Source: Amyelois transitella
Lineage: Eukaryota; Arthropoda; Insecta; Lepidoptera; Pyralidae
Length of the DNA: 64,000 bases
Direction of reading: 5' to 3'
NCBI RefSeq assembly: GCF_032362555.1
Contig: NC_083522.1
Span: 5,434,001-5,498,000, forward strand
Positions 42,859 through 58,600 of this stretch are shown in pieces (positions within the stretch are counted from its first letter, which is position 1; every line of letters begins with the position of its first letter). A model generated the notes under the pieces. It worked only from the letters and a program-made list of their open reading frames with translations, made no database searches and was not told where the DNA came from. The position numbers and the translations under genes are program-made.

Positions 42859-45800
42859 ATGGCCGATAAATTAAAGAAAAAGCCGTCCTTTTTTACTTTG
42901 AAACGTTGGAACAGTCAGAAAAATATTGTCGATGGACCACCAAGATCTCCAGTGTCGGCCTCACCTGTAGGTCCTACACCAAGAAGTCCATCGTCTATAC
43001 AAGCCAATGTCGTAACAAGAATAGCTAACTCGACAGAATCAAGACCTAGGCAGTGAGTACGATTTCATTGCATTTGGATCAAAAAGGATGGCATACTTAG
43101 AACTCGAAAATGGAATCACGCCTCTTTTCCGAAAGGAAAGGACAGACATTTTTCCACTTTCCATATACTTACCTTGTGATTCTTTTATTCACATACTTTT
43201 AATTTTCATTTCGGATACGATAATAGTATATGAATATTTAGGGAAAACAGGCTCTGGGCTATGCGAAATTAACGTGGAAGATCTTAGTTGGGTTATCAGT
43301 ATATTCTGCGCAGCACCAGCTACATTGTCTTAAATAAATACATAAAACGTCCTGAAGTCGGTACTTTCCTTTTATCCGATCACGGTCACTTATCTAGCCC
43401 TGATTCATGGGATCTATAATATTATCACTATTAAGGAGGTAATTATTTTCTGATAAAATTAATCCTGTAATCACGGCAGATTAATTTTATATCTACTTCT
43501 ATAAGAGGATACTTTTTAAAGTTATCAGTATTAACACGAAACATTTGTAAAAATAATATGGTATTTATGGTTCGATTGTCAGAAACCCTATGATATTGTC
43601 GAACTATTATAAATTATTTTTGGTACATTATATTTAGGCCCTAAACTAACTACGACATAAATCGTAATAGATTTTTGATAATTCAAAGAAAAAGCATGAT
43701 ACACACATTTTATGACAGTGGCAGGTTCAATTGAACTTTCAATTGTTACAGGGGATCCATTACCGGCATCAAAGATTTGATACAATGTCCTCTTTGCCTA
43801 GAGGCTCTACACAACCCAAAAATGTTACCTTGCCAACACACATTCTGCTTGGCGTGCCTAAGTGTTTATAACAATGGTAGGTATTATTCCATGCATGTTG
43901 TGTCTAACACATTTAGGTATAATCTACATGCAATCAAGAAGTGACCCTTATATTTAAGCCTTTTTTTCAATAAAAAATAAAGTACTTAGTAGAGGCAAGG
44001 CACCTGTATCCTCGTGTAAAGCTTGCTCTGTAGACCCTGTCGACGCACCTTCATGAGTCGATAAGACATATTCTTACTAATCACGATAAACTTGGTACAA
44101 TCTATACAACGAAAGACTACTATTAGTATAATAATTGTTATGCCATCCCAGCAGAGTAGAAATAAAGGTCTATGTCTTCTGGATGTCGATCAAGGCAACT
44201 TGAAAAACCTAACAGAACGTCTAGATCTTAATCAGAATCTTCTAATTCTACAAACACAGTTAACCAAATATATTTTTGCACAGGTCCGATCATTGAATGT
44301 CCAATATGCCGAACAAAAGTCCAAGTTACCGGGCCCAATTTTCTCAACAGCCTACCTTCGAATCTGTACATAGATTCTCTGCTACAAATAGTTGGTGTAA
44401 CCAGCAAAAGCGTTGATACTAAGGCTGAAACTCCCCCGTCGCCGACTACTAATGGTTTTAGTGTGGACTTGTTCGCTGCTGGTGTCCGCTGTTCGAACTG
44501 TCAAACTATATGCGATAACTCCGACACTACTAATTGCCAACACTGTAAATTGGTGAGTTACGTCTCATTGACATCAGGATTTCATGTCTATTAAGCAAAA
44601 TCTATTTCATGTTGATATAGGTAAATATGCTCTAGGAATTCCTTATCTATCCTAGAAATGCTCAAACTTGCATAGAATGACTATTCAGAAAACCTGTCAC
44701 TATTTCAAGTAATTTTAGCGTGTACAAGCCCACAAGAATCGTAACGCGGACAACCACTATGAAATACTGCTGTAAGGCTGTGGTAAGACGATTGAATGCA
44801 ACATTCAACTCTATCTTATGACCTAAAATATTTTTCTATGTGCATTTGTGGTTACTTTTGTGGTGTGCCCATATACTTGGCACTTTTAAATGTTTAATTT
44901 ATCTAAGCCATAATGCAGTATTAAACTTTACAGATTTTCTGCCGAGTTTGCTGGTCTCAGCATTTGGACGACATGAGGACCCAGGTAACATCAATATTGA
45001 AACAGCTAGAGTCTGCTGCTAGAAGACTGGAACACAAAATAGAACATTTTAAGGTAAGTCTATGACCTCAATTGTAGCAAACTTAAATGTTAATAAATAA
45101 ATTTCATTTCATTTCATTTCATTTCATTTCCTTTTGTCTCTTCGATGAACCTGTTAACATTGAATTATCTCACTGTGGCAAATTCATCTGGATGAACTTT
45201 TTTCAAAGTGAAATCATGACACTAGATAGCCTACTTTGTACATATAGGTGATATAACCGAAGTATATATAGTTAATTTAAAAAATCTTATATATTTAAAA
45301 GTTAATCAATCATTTCAGGATCGTTGCGAACGCATCTCTGAGCAAATCAACATTGCAGCCGATGAGAAAATCAACGCTATAATGGAGTCCAGAGCGCGAC
45401 TATTACAAGAGACGGAAGATCTTCAAAAATCCGGAGACCTCTGCGCTTTGGCTCTCAAAACATCATTAAACGAAGCCACAAATGTTGCGTTGCAGGCAAT
45501 GACGCAGAAACAAGTTACTGACGACAAAACTACGGTACGATGTTTTGGGAAGTAGTTTAAAACACTAGACTTAAGTAACTTGATAAGTATCAAGTGCTAC
45601 GATAAAATCATAATATAAACAATCTAAGAGCACTAGTTATAAAAATCAAGAATTTGGTTATCCGCGGATTGCGTTGTATCGTCTTATGGCCCTTGAGTAT
45701 TTTTATAAACGACAAACCAATACATTACTCCTTGTGTATTGATTACCAATACCAATTTATTTTTATTTCTGCATACGACGATCATCCAGATAAATACAAG

Positions 45801-47809
45801 TAATAACGACACTTTAGTATCTCAATAATTTTCAGGTGATGACATTTGTTAATTTGCATCAAAACGCCTTACAAATTCTGCTCGACGTGTCTAAGTGGGA
45901 CACCGAACATTTTGTATTCGACAAGGAGAACTTTCGTATAGAGAAAGATACAGCTACTCCTTTAGATGCAGAATCTGAAGACCCTGTGCCTGATGGTTTT
46001 AAACAGAATGACCCGTTGGAAAGCGAGACAAGTTTAATACAACACTACAGGTAATGGAATAATAGTCGGTTCTTTTTTATTAGAGACGCAGATTTTTTAG
46101 ATTTTACTTAGGTAGTTTATTAATAGATACTTTTTTCGTATTGCAAATAGTAGGTTGAGAATATTAGGTACGTGTAGGTTCACGTTTTTTACTGCATCAA
46201 ACATAGGTTCTTTCCTACTTGTTTTTAACGACAAGCGTATTTTTATTTGTCCTATTTACCCAATTAAAAAAATCTCAATTGAATCTCTTCTCATCGGAAT
46301 CTTTCCAGATCACGCAACTTCATCCCCCACTTCACTTGGAAGAAGACATCGCGGCCTTGTGGCGTAGGCATCGCACCGTGGTCCGGTCACCTTTACATTT
46401 GTGGCATGGACTCCCATTGCGTGATGGTGGTGGAACGCTCCCAAGCCAAGATTGTGACACGCTTGGTTCATGACGATATGCTGTGCCCTGTGCAGATCGC
46501 CTTTATGAAGAGCTTAGGAGAGATTTATGTTACGGGTGAGAGAAAAAAATACGTACCTACTTACCTGTATATGCTTGACTGTTTCAAAGTAACTTCGAAA
46601 TTTAGGTGGTGCTCTATTTTGGAATTCTACATTTTTTAAATGATAAAATTTAACTTCTTACACCCAGGTGTTTCGGCTGTAGGTACGATGTCTGTCAGTC
46701 TGCTGAGTTTTATGTCAGTATTGATTTATTGACATGATATAGGTTTGTTTTTGCGTAACTTGCAGACAAATGGAAGCACTGTGTCCACGTATTCTCCAAG
46801 GAGGGCGAGTACCTCCGCTGCCTGGGACAGAAAGGTAGCCGTGAAGGAATGTTCCGCTCTCCCGAGGGAATCGCCACGGACAACGCTCAGAACCTTATTT
46901 ACGTTGTCGACACCGGGAATGACAGGATACAGGTCAGTTTAGAAGAAAGTTATTAAGTATAAGTATGAGAAAACGGTGAAGATCTAAAACATTTGAAGCG
47001 CTGAAGTGATCACTGACGTATGTACCTATCTGATCTCATGTACCTATCTCATATAGAAATCACTCTCAAAAGAACTCGTCAACGTAAGAAAGGTATAGGT
47101 AAATGCCAAAACGGAAATAACTGTTATTTTCTGATGTTTTTGACACTAAATATTAAAGGTCATTCATTTCATCAGCTTCTTCATTCGGCCATTCGGCCTC
47201 CCTGGGGCCATGCACGACTAATCCGGCAGTGAGAAAAGGATGTTAATTTTTATCTACTTATCTATTATTTTTTGGCACATTTTTTTCTGAATAACTTGAA
47301 CAGTACATAATTCTATATCTTCAAAACAATTTCAGGTCCTCCAACCTGATGGTAAATTCGTGGACTTCTTCGGCGTTGTAACGAAACAGCAGATCAACCC
47401 TACCAAAGTATGGGAGATGACGATGGTCACCTGCACAGAGTTCAACGCCCCCACCAGCGTCGCAGTCACTCCCGACCGAGTAGTCGTCTTAGACAGCGGC
47501 AACCGAAGGGTTAAAGTATACAATAAATTCGACAAGGGAAAGATATTAGAATTCGGATCTATGGGACAGAGAAAAGGACAGTTCAGACAAGCTGAAGTAT
47601 TAGCTGTGGATCCAATGGGGTTCATTCTTGTGGGCGATTCGGGCAATTGCAGAGTACAGGTGTTCAAGCCGAACGGACAACTCGTGAGGGTCTTCGGACG
47701 TATGGGGTCGGAACCTGGCAAGTTTGGATGGATATCGGGAATTCATGTCACTAAGCAGTTGGATATCATCATTAGTGACACGCAAACTCATTGCGTTAAT
47801 TTCTTTTAA
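42859..47809 (+). CDS. RING-NHL (TRIM-type) protein, thin/NHL-1-like
   Basis: Nine exons join in frame: 42859-43052, 43752-43876, 44284-44552, 44934-45053, 45319-45534, 45836-46050, 46309-46535, 46766-46932 and 47336-47809. They give 668 residues. A serine/proline-rich N terminus precedes a C3HC4 RING from residue 77 (CPLCLEAL, PCQHTFCLAC, CPICR). A second cysteine cluster follows (CSNCQTIC, CQHCKL, FCRVCWSQH), then a coiled coil of about 100 residues (LKQLESAARRLEHKIEHFK onward). NHL repeats fill residues 384 to the end (RPCGVGIAPWSGHLYICG, GMFRSPEGIA, VVLDSGNRRVKVYNK, ILVGDSGNCRVQVF). RING-NHL proteins are E3 ubiquitin ligases. The order and the NHL text fit Drosophila thin/abba, TRIM32 and C. 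elegans NHL-1 better than Brat or Mei-P26. That subgroup choice is by eye. Thin acts in muscle sarcomere upkeep. Confidence 0.88.
45101..45130. repeat. (ATTTC)6 microsatellite
   Basis: Six exact ATTTC units in intron 4 of the NHL gene, directly after AATAAATAA, which suggests growth from a retroposon tail. Confidence 0.85.
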
Positions 47810-50090
47810 CTGAAGTTTTTGGTACTTAATGTATATAAATAATCGTGCAATGTTCGAACATTAGGCCATATCTGCCTATAACTTTTTTTAGATACTACAT
47901 AACGCCTCTTTCCCGGTGTGGTAGGCAGAGACATATTTCTACTTACCACGATCCGTGAATAGCCCTTGCGCAAATATTAATCTTTTGCATTACATAATAT
48001 GATAGGCATTTAGTGTCTAGATGCAAATTACGTTAAGACGCATTTTCATAAAATTAAAAAATACCATGTTTGTTTAACAATATATTTATTATAATCAGTG
48101 GAAACAATTTCAGAAAATAATACAACTTAAATTTACCTATAGCACGATTGTTAAAATAAAATAATCTGAATTCGAGTAAATCATATCACAATATTTTAAC
48201 CTGGTCACTGAGATTCCATATTTCAGTATATTATTTTTTAGGCCTTTATTAGAGGCTTTTGATATTGAATTAATTTTCTAATAAAATAAATTATAAATTA
48301 TGCATATTACATTATCAATTATTGTTTTATTTTTATGGACGCCACAACTACAATTCCCGACTTTATGTTTAGTTGATAAAGTCTACAATACATTTATCTA
48401 ATATGATATACAAGGTGTTTTTTGTCTTATTATTAGTTCATTTTATCCTTAAATGATACAAAATATTCTATGCTCAATAACCCAGCCTGTATATCATCAA
48501 AACCACACTGTAAGATAAGATTATTCTTTACGTTCGTGTTTTTACTGCAAAAGCTTAAAAATTGGGTGAGTTCTTTAAAGCTAGGTAAATGATTTTAATT
48601 GGCCAAAATTCATCAATCACCTACTGTGAGTATATAGTGTTGTATATTCTTTTTAAAAATACTATCTGTAAGTGCATATTATGAATTCTTCACGCTTCCA
48701 ATATCGTACTTACATTGGTTCGCCAGCAAATAGTAGAAGTGTGGTTACTTACGTAAAACCCAGCATAAACGTCTATCGTATGGATCAAAAAACTGAAAAA
48801 CTAACAATTATGGCTCAGATCAGTCTCAGTTAGGTGGTACAAATATAAACTTACTATACAAATATTTACAGTACCGAAACTGAATTTCTTAAAACTAAAA
48901 CATAGATTTTCTATAATGTAAAACGATGACTTTAAAGCGTTTGAATACAAATTAATTTATGGCCAATATGGTATACATAGAGTATATTTTCGGGTAATTT
49001 CGTAAGGGAATATCAGATTTCCGAGATCGAGATAATAAAAGATAAAAAAGCAATTTTAAAATAAAGTACTAAAAAAAAGATCGGTCCATGCATAAAGTGC
49101 CAAGTAAATTCTACATACATATTTTATTAAATTTACTTCTCCTTGATTTTTTCCCTTTGATTCATTATTTTTGTTCTAATGACGCAAGTTTATTTATAAT
49201 TATTAAAGGTTGAACATCTAGCATTATCTACAACACTAGCACCATATAAAAAAATAAAATAAAGCTGCTTCGTAAACGATGTTTATGAAATGCATTGTAT
49301 GCATCAATGCACATAAGAGAAAATGAACCAGTATTTATGCTTGACGAAGCAATAAACAATTCATATTGTTAGAATAGTTCTAGCACGACAACATAATTAC
49401 ATGTGACTATAGTTTGTGACAAATAGTTAAAAGTTATTTATACTAGCAAACTGATGACTAAAAGTTAATTGAACTATACAAAGCAAAGGATGTCGCCTTT
49501 AAAGTATTAGTACAACAATGCTGTAGATGATTTTTAATAACACAATTTGTCCTTGCAATCTCAATTTTATTACAAGAATGGCTTTTGGATTGCATATAAC
49601 AATCATTGATACGAAAGGTAGATTTCGCATTTCACATGTTCTTCCTTCTTATTCCTAAATTGTATAAATAAATTATACAGGCACTATCATATTTTTTCTT
49701 TAGTCCATTCGCTTCACATCATTACAATTTAACTTCTGCTAAATCGAAAGATGTAAGTCCTCAAAATTTCAATTTACGACATGTAAGATTCAAAATATCA
49801 TTCCATTAAAGATCAACTTTTAAAAAGCAGTCATGAAATAATTGAATTTGAATTCTAATTTTGTGAAACATTTCACATATTTGTAATGTTAGTAACGCTA
49901 TCCAATGAAACTAAAATAATTCATCATGTAAACTTGAAAAAAAATAAAGTGTGCAGACTATATTTTTTTTTTATAAATTATTAATTCAATGACTAAAATA
50001 AATTTACTTTTCTCCTTCTATCAGCATGGCTGGCTTTTTGTTCATTTTCATGTACAATTCAAATAAATTGGTCAAATTGCAACTAGTATC
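47810..50090. other. Intergenic between NHL and Rab genes
   Basis: AT-rich, with no gene. It contains the 3' flank of the plus-strand NHL gene and, at the right end, the 3' untranslated region of the minus-strand Rab gene (the two are convergent). The only repeat recognised is a LINE tail at 47895-47962. Confidence 0.5.
47895..47962 (-). mobile_element. LINE 3'-end fragment
   Basis: ACGCCTCTTTCCCGGTGTGG, TAGGCAGAGAC and CTTACCACGATCC are the reverse complement, with a few changes, of the tail at 61025-61082 (GATCGTGGCAAGTGGAAAG, CCGGGAAAGAGGCGT). It is a very short 5'-truncated copy. Confidence 0.65.
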
Positions 50091-51578
<1,488 letters not shown>

Positions 51579-52594
51579 AATTATAATTTAATTTAATTAA
51601 ATGAAAATTTTCTGTTTACTATTTATTTTCGTGCGACTTTGACATAGAGTAGTAAGCAAGTAGTAGAGCACTATGACATTTAACTAGACAGTGACATATA
51701 AGCCAAGTGGGAAAGCCTTTGGAAAGCATAGCAAAAAACCGCTATGACTTCGGGCGAATACACATTTTTTACATATTTGTACAGCAGTAACTTTCGAACC
51801 GTTGATCTGATTTTGATAAAATTGAATATGTGTGTCAGATTTGTCAATAGAATTTGCAAAATCGTAAGGCATCATAAAGACTGCTGTAATAAAATTAAAA
51901 GTTTAAAATTTACACAATATTTTTTCAATATCTAATTTATTTTATCACCAAAGTAAAACTAAAACTCAGGAAAAAAGTATTTCACTAATTTCAGACTTAA
52001 GCAAGTTTTCCTCTATCCCATTAACACCTTTTTTATTTATATTTATATATATTTTTGCCGTGTGGTTCCCGGCACCAATAGAAAAAAGAATAGGACCACT
52101 CCATCTCTTTCCCATGGATGTCGTAAGAGGCGACTAAGGGGTAGGCTTATAAACTTAGGATTCTTCTTTTAGGCGATGGGCTAGCAACTTGTCACTATTT
52201 GAATCTCAATTCCATCATAAAACCATACAGCTAAACGTGGCTCTTCAGTCTTATCAAGACTGTTGGTCCTGTCAACCCCGCAAGGGATATAGACGTTACA
52301 TGATGTAAACTATATTAAAACAAATTCTCTTAAGGCGCCTTTCGAAGGCCGGATGTCGTTTTTCTCTGGTTGTCGTAATCCATTTGAAAGATTATTGGGG
52401 TAATTACGAAATCAAAATGGGGAATATTTTAGTAACGGTTGGTAACACGATAGTTTTAGTTTAGTTATTTAGTTGAGTGATTAGTGAAGTGTTATGATTT
52501 GATTTTTCCGCCATGGGATTGATCAAGTTAGTAACAAATAACTAGGTACCTAGTTTAATTAAATAAATAATATATCCCAATTTGTCGATCAAAA
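51579..52594. other. Divergent intergenic region, Rab and PIGK
   Basis: The Rab gene (minus) and PIGK (plus) start about 1 kb apart, facing away from each other. A SINE fills 52056-52300. The remaining DNA has no recognised coding sequence; promoters for both genes are expected at its two ends. Confidence 0.5.
52056..52300 (+). repeat. Nearly full-length SINE
   Basis: It begins TGCCGTGTGGTTCCCGGCAC and runs through CCATGGATGTCGTAAGAGGC, TAGGCTTATAAACTTAGG and CTATTTGAATCTCAATTCCA to CCCCGCAAGGGATATAGACG. The (ATGT)n tail is reduced to ATGATGT. It is one of the best preserved copies here and defines the 5' end of the family. It sits about 295 bases upstream of the PIGK start. Confidence 0.8.
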
Positions 52595-55570
52595 ATGATA
52601 AATTTAAGCGCTCTTGGTTTTATTCTATGTGTCCTATTGTTCACGTTTCAACCCGGCTCAGGAATAGAGGTAACATTGTGTACATATCAAAGAGTTTGCA
52701 CAATAGTTTACTTTAACTCAAATTGTTATTCATATCTATTTTTCTTTAACTTATTTTAGATACCAGAGAAGTTTCAAAAGAGTAACCACACGAACAACTG
52801 GGCCGTTTTAGTTGATACGTCTCGATTTTGGTTTAACTATCGTCATGTAGCGAATGTTTTATCAATTTACCGCAGTGTAAAGAGACTTGGCATACCAGAC
52901 AGCCAAATCATTCTCATGATATCAGATGATATGGCGTGTAATCCACGGAACCCTCGACCAGCTACCATTTTCAACAATGCTCATGAGCAAATCAATGTTT
53001 ATGGAGATGATGTTGAAGTGGATTACAGAGGTTATGAGGTTAGCGCTTTTTATTATTGAGGTTCGTCATATCCCTATTGTAATATTGTAGTTGAATTACT
53101 ACACCCTTTATCTAAAAGTGAAAGAGACTTTTCAACTGCTGACAATGTGATATGTAAAATTATACTTCAAACATTATACCATTGTTATTCGCCATTCTAG
53201 GTATCTGTGGAAAACTTTGTTCGCTTGCTAACAGGCCGGGTGCCGCCTGACACTCCTCGTTCCAAGCGTCTTTTGACTGATGAAGGCAGCAACATTCTCA
53301 TCTACCTTACTGGCCATGGTGGAGATGGCTTCCTGAAGTTCCAGGATTCCGAGGAAGTCACAAGTCAGGAGTTAGCTGATGCTCTCGAGCAAATGTGGCA
53401 GAAAAGAAGGTATGCAGCAATATTATTATTATTTCTCCCATTTTTTGATTAACCTGACTGTTGAATAGTGAGGAAAGATAAGACAGTCCTGTCAATGATT
53501 CTGAATAACCCCACAGATGCTTTCAATGAGATGAAACAGTCATTTTCTGAATTGCAGGAAACCACACAGTGATAATTAATTTTTATATAGTGTTCTTACT
53601 GACATAAAGAGAAAAGATTTGTTTTTGTATTTAGTTTGTAATGGATAAGTGGGATAAACTCATAAAGTACTGGACCAATTTCGTTAAAATTTGACACGGA
53701 GATTGAATAACATTGGCATTTTCTGGAAATTTATGGAATGGAAACTGTGTACAATAACTAGTATTGGATAAAGTAATAACGTTGTGATGAAGGAAGATTT
53801 CTGATTTCCAGGTATAATGAAATATTCTTCATAATAGACACATGCCAAGCATCCTCCATGTATGAGAAGTTCTATTCACCAAATATTCTGGCAACAGCCA
53901 GCAGTTTAGTAGGAGAAGATTCTCTGTCTGTAAGTATTCTAATTAGTTTTGTTGTTTCCTCAAACTGTACTTCTTAAGGAAATAATAGTTTACTTCAATT
54001 AATTTGCCTCTCTTCGAGACAAAGTTCAACATTGAATGGTTAATATTCTTTAGCACAACAAAACGGCCCTTGATTTGAACAATCATTCATAGAAGACCCC
54101 AGAAAATAAATATGAAGAGATAAATGAAGAAAGTATAGTGGAAAGTTAGGAAATATACTAAATACACTGGCTATAATGAATACATAGTAAATTTAATATA
54201 ATTAATGAAGGTTGCCTGCAATAAATACTGGTAAATTAGTTATTAGTTTCATGTGGTCTTGGGCACTTTAGATTAGGACCATTCTTCATCCCAAAGATGT
54301 CATAAAAGCCGACTAAGGGATAGGCTAATGAACTTGGATTGTTCTTTTAGACAAACCAGTCACTATTTGAATATCTGAACAGGGCCTTTTAGTATTTATG
54401 AGACTGTTGGCTCTGTCTGCCCCATGAGGGATAAAAACATGATTGTATGTATGTAGGTACTTGCTTGGCAGCCATCAACATTACATCACATAAATGACTG
54501 CAAATTCTGTTTCCAATCATTATCAATACTAATGGAATTTTGGAAATTTCAGCATCATGTCGATTCTGCTATCGGAGTATACATTATCGACAGATACACA
54601 TACTATGTCTTGGAATTTTTGGAAAATGTGCATCCAAATAGTCAGAGGACCATGTCGGAATTTGTAAGTTTACTATACACTTTTATTACACAAGTAGGTA
54701 TTGATGTTATTGAGGGGGTTGATTCATTATACCATTCCAGCTTCCTCATGTTGATTAAGGGTATGTTATATCTTTTCTTTTCTGTTGTCTGTTGAACTCG
54801 AGAGATAAAAAGAGTAAACATGCCTTATCAATAAAAAAAATAGCCTAACTGCACACTGCACTGTTGCGCCAAGTATTTTCTTGTACTAGCATTTTTCAAA
54901 AAACAATTTTTTTACTAATAAATTTGCGAAGGTATTGTGGACTACGAGTAGAAACCTGACTTAACCAAGAGAATATCACTTCACAAAAGGATTAATTAAT
55001 TCATAATATGTTTCCAGCTTGCCGTGTGTCCAAAAAGCGCTTGCTTATCCACCGTGGGTGTCCGACGGGATCTCTTCAAGCGGGACCCAGATAAGGTGCC
55101 CATCACTGACTTCTTCGGATCAGTGAGACCTGTCGTGATTACCACAGAACCAATTAATATTTTGGACATTCCAAAGAGGAAGAAGGCCGATGTTGAGTGA
55201 GTATTATCTTAATTATTATGAACATAGTTTTATAATATTTTTTTGCGTTATCCAACTTCTCAGTTCCAATGGAATTTTCGGAAATTCCTCTCTTAGTACT
55301 CTTCTGCACTCTCCAGTGAATAGGAACACCAAATTTTAACACCACATTGAAAGTCAGTCCTTAGTCTTACCGAGAGTAACTCAAGAATTTACAGTGCCGT
55401 AAAACGTAGTAACAATTTTTAAATCTTGTTCTTAAATATATAAATTATAGAATTTCAAACATTTTTTTAACTTTGAAATCATTCTTCATGATTACAGGAA
55501 CAAAACCAAAGTGTCAGAGAAGCGGGAGTATTTACCACAGTTCCCAGTACATCTCATACAAAATACATGA
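52595..55570 (+). CDS. PIGK: GPI-anchor transamidase catalytic subunit (PIG-K/GPI8)
   Basis: Seven exons join in frame: 52595-52669, 52760-53038, 53201-53409, 53812-53929, 54553-54663, 55018-55196 and 55498-55570, giving 347 residues. A signal peptide ([17 protein letters not shown]) leads into the C13 peptidase fold. [21 protein letters not shown]-type neighbours, LTGHGGDGF with catalytic histidine 157 and [12 protein letters not shown] with catalytic cysteine 199 are all intact. The human residues are His164 and Cys206, so both sit seven positions earlier here. The enzyme cuts the C-terminal signal of proteins in the ER lumen and attaches the GPI anchor, as part of the PIGK-GPAA1-PIGS-PIGT-PIGU complex. 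The protein ends soon after the luminal domain ([13 protein letters not shown]) with no C-terminal membrane segment, unlike human PIGK (395 residues). Confidence 0.95.
54247..54453 (+). repeat. SINE in PIGK intron 4
   Basis: CATGTGGTCTTGGGCAC, CCAAAGATGTCATAAAAGCC and GACTGTTGGCTCTGTCTGCC mark a diverged, nearly full-length copy ending GATTGTATGTATGTAG. It sits 99 bases before exon 5. Confidence 0.75.
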
Positions 55571-55608
55571 GCAAATTTGTACAAATATGTTAGTATTTAT
55601 TATTCTTA

Positions 55609-55614
55609 AATAAA
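55609..55614 (+). promoter_or_regulatory. Poly(A) signal of PIGK
   Basis: AATAAA lies 38 bases after the TGA, and the GTTTTAGTTATGTTCG that follows fits a downstream element. Confidence 0.5.
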
Positions 55615-58600
55615 TTATTTGTTTTAGTTATGTTCGTCTTTCCAATTTTATTTTCCCTAGGTTTTACAACTAGAATATGTCAAGCAGGGGTATTGAAGTG
55701 TACCTACTGCCGAAGCACACCCGTTATGTTTCGGTAGCAGTGCTTCGAATCAGTAAAACGTTTGGAATACGTTTAAATAATATAAATAAAGTGAATGGCC
55801 AATAAAACAAGTGTAATATTAAATAGGTAATTTATTTTCTATAAGTACTAAGAATATTTTATAACAATATGTAAACACAACCGATTATTTTTCGAAATCT
55901 ATAACACAACTCTCACGTAATAGCATTAAATTACTGCATGCACGTCTCACTTGATATGAGATCAAATCTAGAGGACTATAGCACCATTTCAGTTACATTC
56001 GTAGGCCATTACATTTTGGTCTAATATTCATTCCATACTAACTAACTTTCATACGTTACTAACTCTTCTTAAGGGCAAATAATTGATTACTATGTGCATT
56101 GTTTTGTACAGCAAAAAAGAGTAATGACTTTTCTTCATGACATCAGACCCACGCGGCAATGGATACTGAACAACTTTTCTACATAAACATGAGAAAATTA
56201 TAACTTTTGGTAAAACTTTGAAGTATAAACCTTTTTATATATTATGTTCTTATTGGTGTGGTGAAAAACAAGTTTTTTTTTTCGCCACAGCCCAGAAAAT
56301 TATGACTGACTGGTCTAACGTAGTAAGAGCTCTAAACAGAATCTTGACAAAAGGACGGACTACGAAAGGATTCTCTTTTAAGGTTTTTAATGCATTGTAT
56401 TCCTTTAAGAAAAGTTGTTCGGTGTCCGTGTTTTATATCGTTGGCAATTTTTATCTTTAACTCATCTCGATGACCTAAAATTACAGCAGTTTAGTGTGTA
56501 AGAGTTCTGTCTGCCCTAATAGGGATGAAGAAGTTTCTACCTCTATTATTATGTATGTCAAACCATTTGTATTAGTAAATTTGCTAAAACTTGCCTCTTC
56601 GTCTAAAACAGTCCAAATACTTTTGCTTTAAATAACTTCAAATGCCTTGATCGTCTTTTATAGGTACTAATAGTTGTAACGTAAAAAGTAAATCTTAGAG
56701 AGAGCAAAAGTTTAGTAGTTATACCTATTTGAATGTCTGAAATGCATTTTTAACTATCAACTACAATATATCATTCATTCGTTAATAACTCATTTATACT
56801 TTAACATACAACAGTTTACAAACGATATTTATATAAATAATTGTAATGCAATTTCCATTTAATGTTTAAAAAACTTTAAATAGATGATGTACTTAAATAA
56901 ATTATTAAAAAAAATTAATGTTACATCGGCGAAAATAAGTGCCGTGGTAAAGGTTGAATAGACTTTATTTATAATTGATATAATACAAAATACCTTACTT
57001 ACTAAATTGAGAAAACAACAAGCAAATATTTAACGTGTATTATAAAGTTATGATAGTTAAATAAAATGAATCAAGTAACAGTAAATATAAAAAATAAACA
57101 ATTTAAAAATTAATAAAATTTCACTATTATTAATGGCTTGAAAGTGATTTTTGTAAAGGCTTCTCGATTATATTTTGTTTCTATTCTACATTAGTTAAAA
57201 TCTCATTTTATTGAAAGTCTGATCAATGCCGGATATTATAAGTAGGTACCTAATAAACTTTTAGCAAAGAAATGTAAACATAAAGTATAGGTGACACGAT
57301 TCTTATCATTATTAAGTAACATGGGTTCACTTTTCGTCCCACAAAAAAAGTGTAAAGGCCCTTTCACATTTAGCATCAAACCGCAAAATAATTTAATAGC
57401 TAGGTATGGTAACTGTTAAAATATTTGTCAAACATTTGTATGTTTGAAGATTTTCCATACCTACTTACAACATTCAACTGGACTGCGTATAAAGTAGTAA
57501 AGTATATTTTGTGGTATGACATTTATTGTTATCAACTTTCGTCTTCCTTATAAATAGGAATAGAATTTGTACTTATCGTTAATATTGTTTTAACATATTG
57601 AAATGGATGGCACCCTATATTTCTAATGATTACCAAGTTAAAGAACCGTTTTGCAAGCCAAGAATAATGAAACATTGTAACTACAAATATCAAAATTGCA
57701 TAAAAAAGTAAGATTTTTACATCTTACTTAAAGCACTTTTCTAAAAATACATAATGACCTATTTTATTGATATTTCCACATTTTTTTTTGTAATTTTCCT
57801 TTAATGTAATTTTCAAATTGTAGGACAACAAAATGGGTTCAGTCGTGTTTAAGATATTCACAATTTTGTTGAAAAATAAAAATGTTCGCGACGTTTAAGT
57901 TGGTGGCGAAATACTAGTTAAATTTATTCAAGTAACTTGCACAACGGTAATAATATTCAATATAAGAAACCAGTATCTTGCATGCCATTTGCTTTTTATT
58001 GAAGTCAATAACATACAAGATAATCATATACCTACCAATTTTTTTGTTTACAAAGCATGTACATTTAATGGATTTTCAACAATACGAAAGTATGCTTCGT
58101 ATTTATTTTGATTGTAATCTGTTGCAATGATACGATTGATAAAGAAATGTGTTGGTAAAAATAACCGACAAAAAAAATTAAGTTCTGTTTTTGAGACGAA
58201 ATGGCAATTCTGTGCCTCTCTGATTTATTGCTGTCTAGTATTTTCATCTGAGTTTTGTTATGTTTTTGTTTAAAAAAGTGCAACCCTATTAGCATATAAG
58301 TGAACCGCTTAACAGCTATTAAGGTGATAATTATCTTAAATTTTCCGAAGGATATGTACCAAATATATCCTAAATCACGGAAGCATGTCAAGCGGTTGGT
58401 CCTACTTATTTTACAATAGTGTTGTTGGTCTTTTGTTAGTATTTATATGACCAAGGTTACAAGTCCGTTAGGGCCCTTCTTAATTTATTAAATCTTTTAA
58501 TAAATCATGCATCATTCGTACCATTGCAAAGACAGACGATAGAACAATAACAAGTTTCATTCATATAACTATGAAACATACATTAAAATTAACTAATTTC

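Noticed and set aside
43088-43333. 81-codon plus-strand frame inside the first intron of the NHL gene
   Set aside because: It has no recognisable pattern and lies between two exons that join cleanly without it.
45836-46054. Separate small gene starting MMTFVNLHQN
   Set aside because: It is exon 6 of the NHL gene; a splice acceptor precedes it and the frame continues from exon 5.
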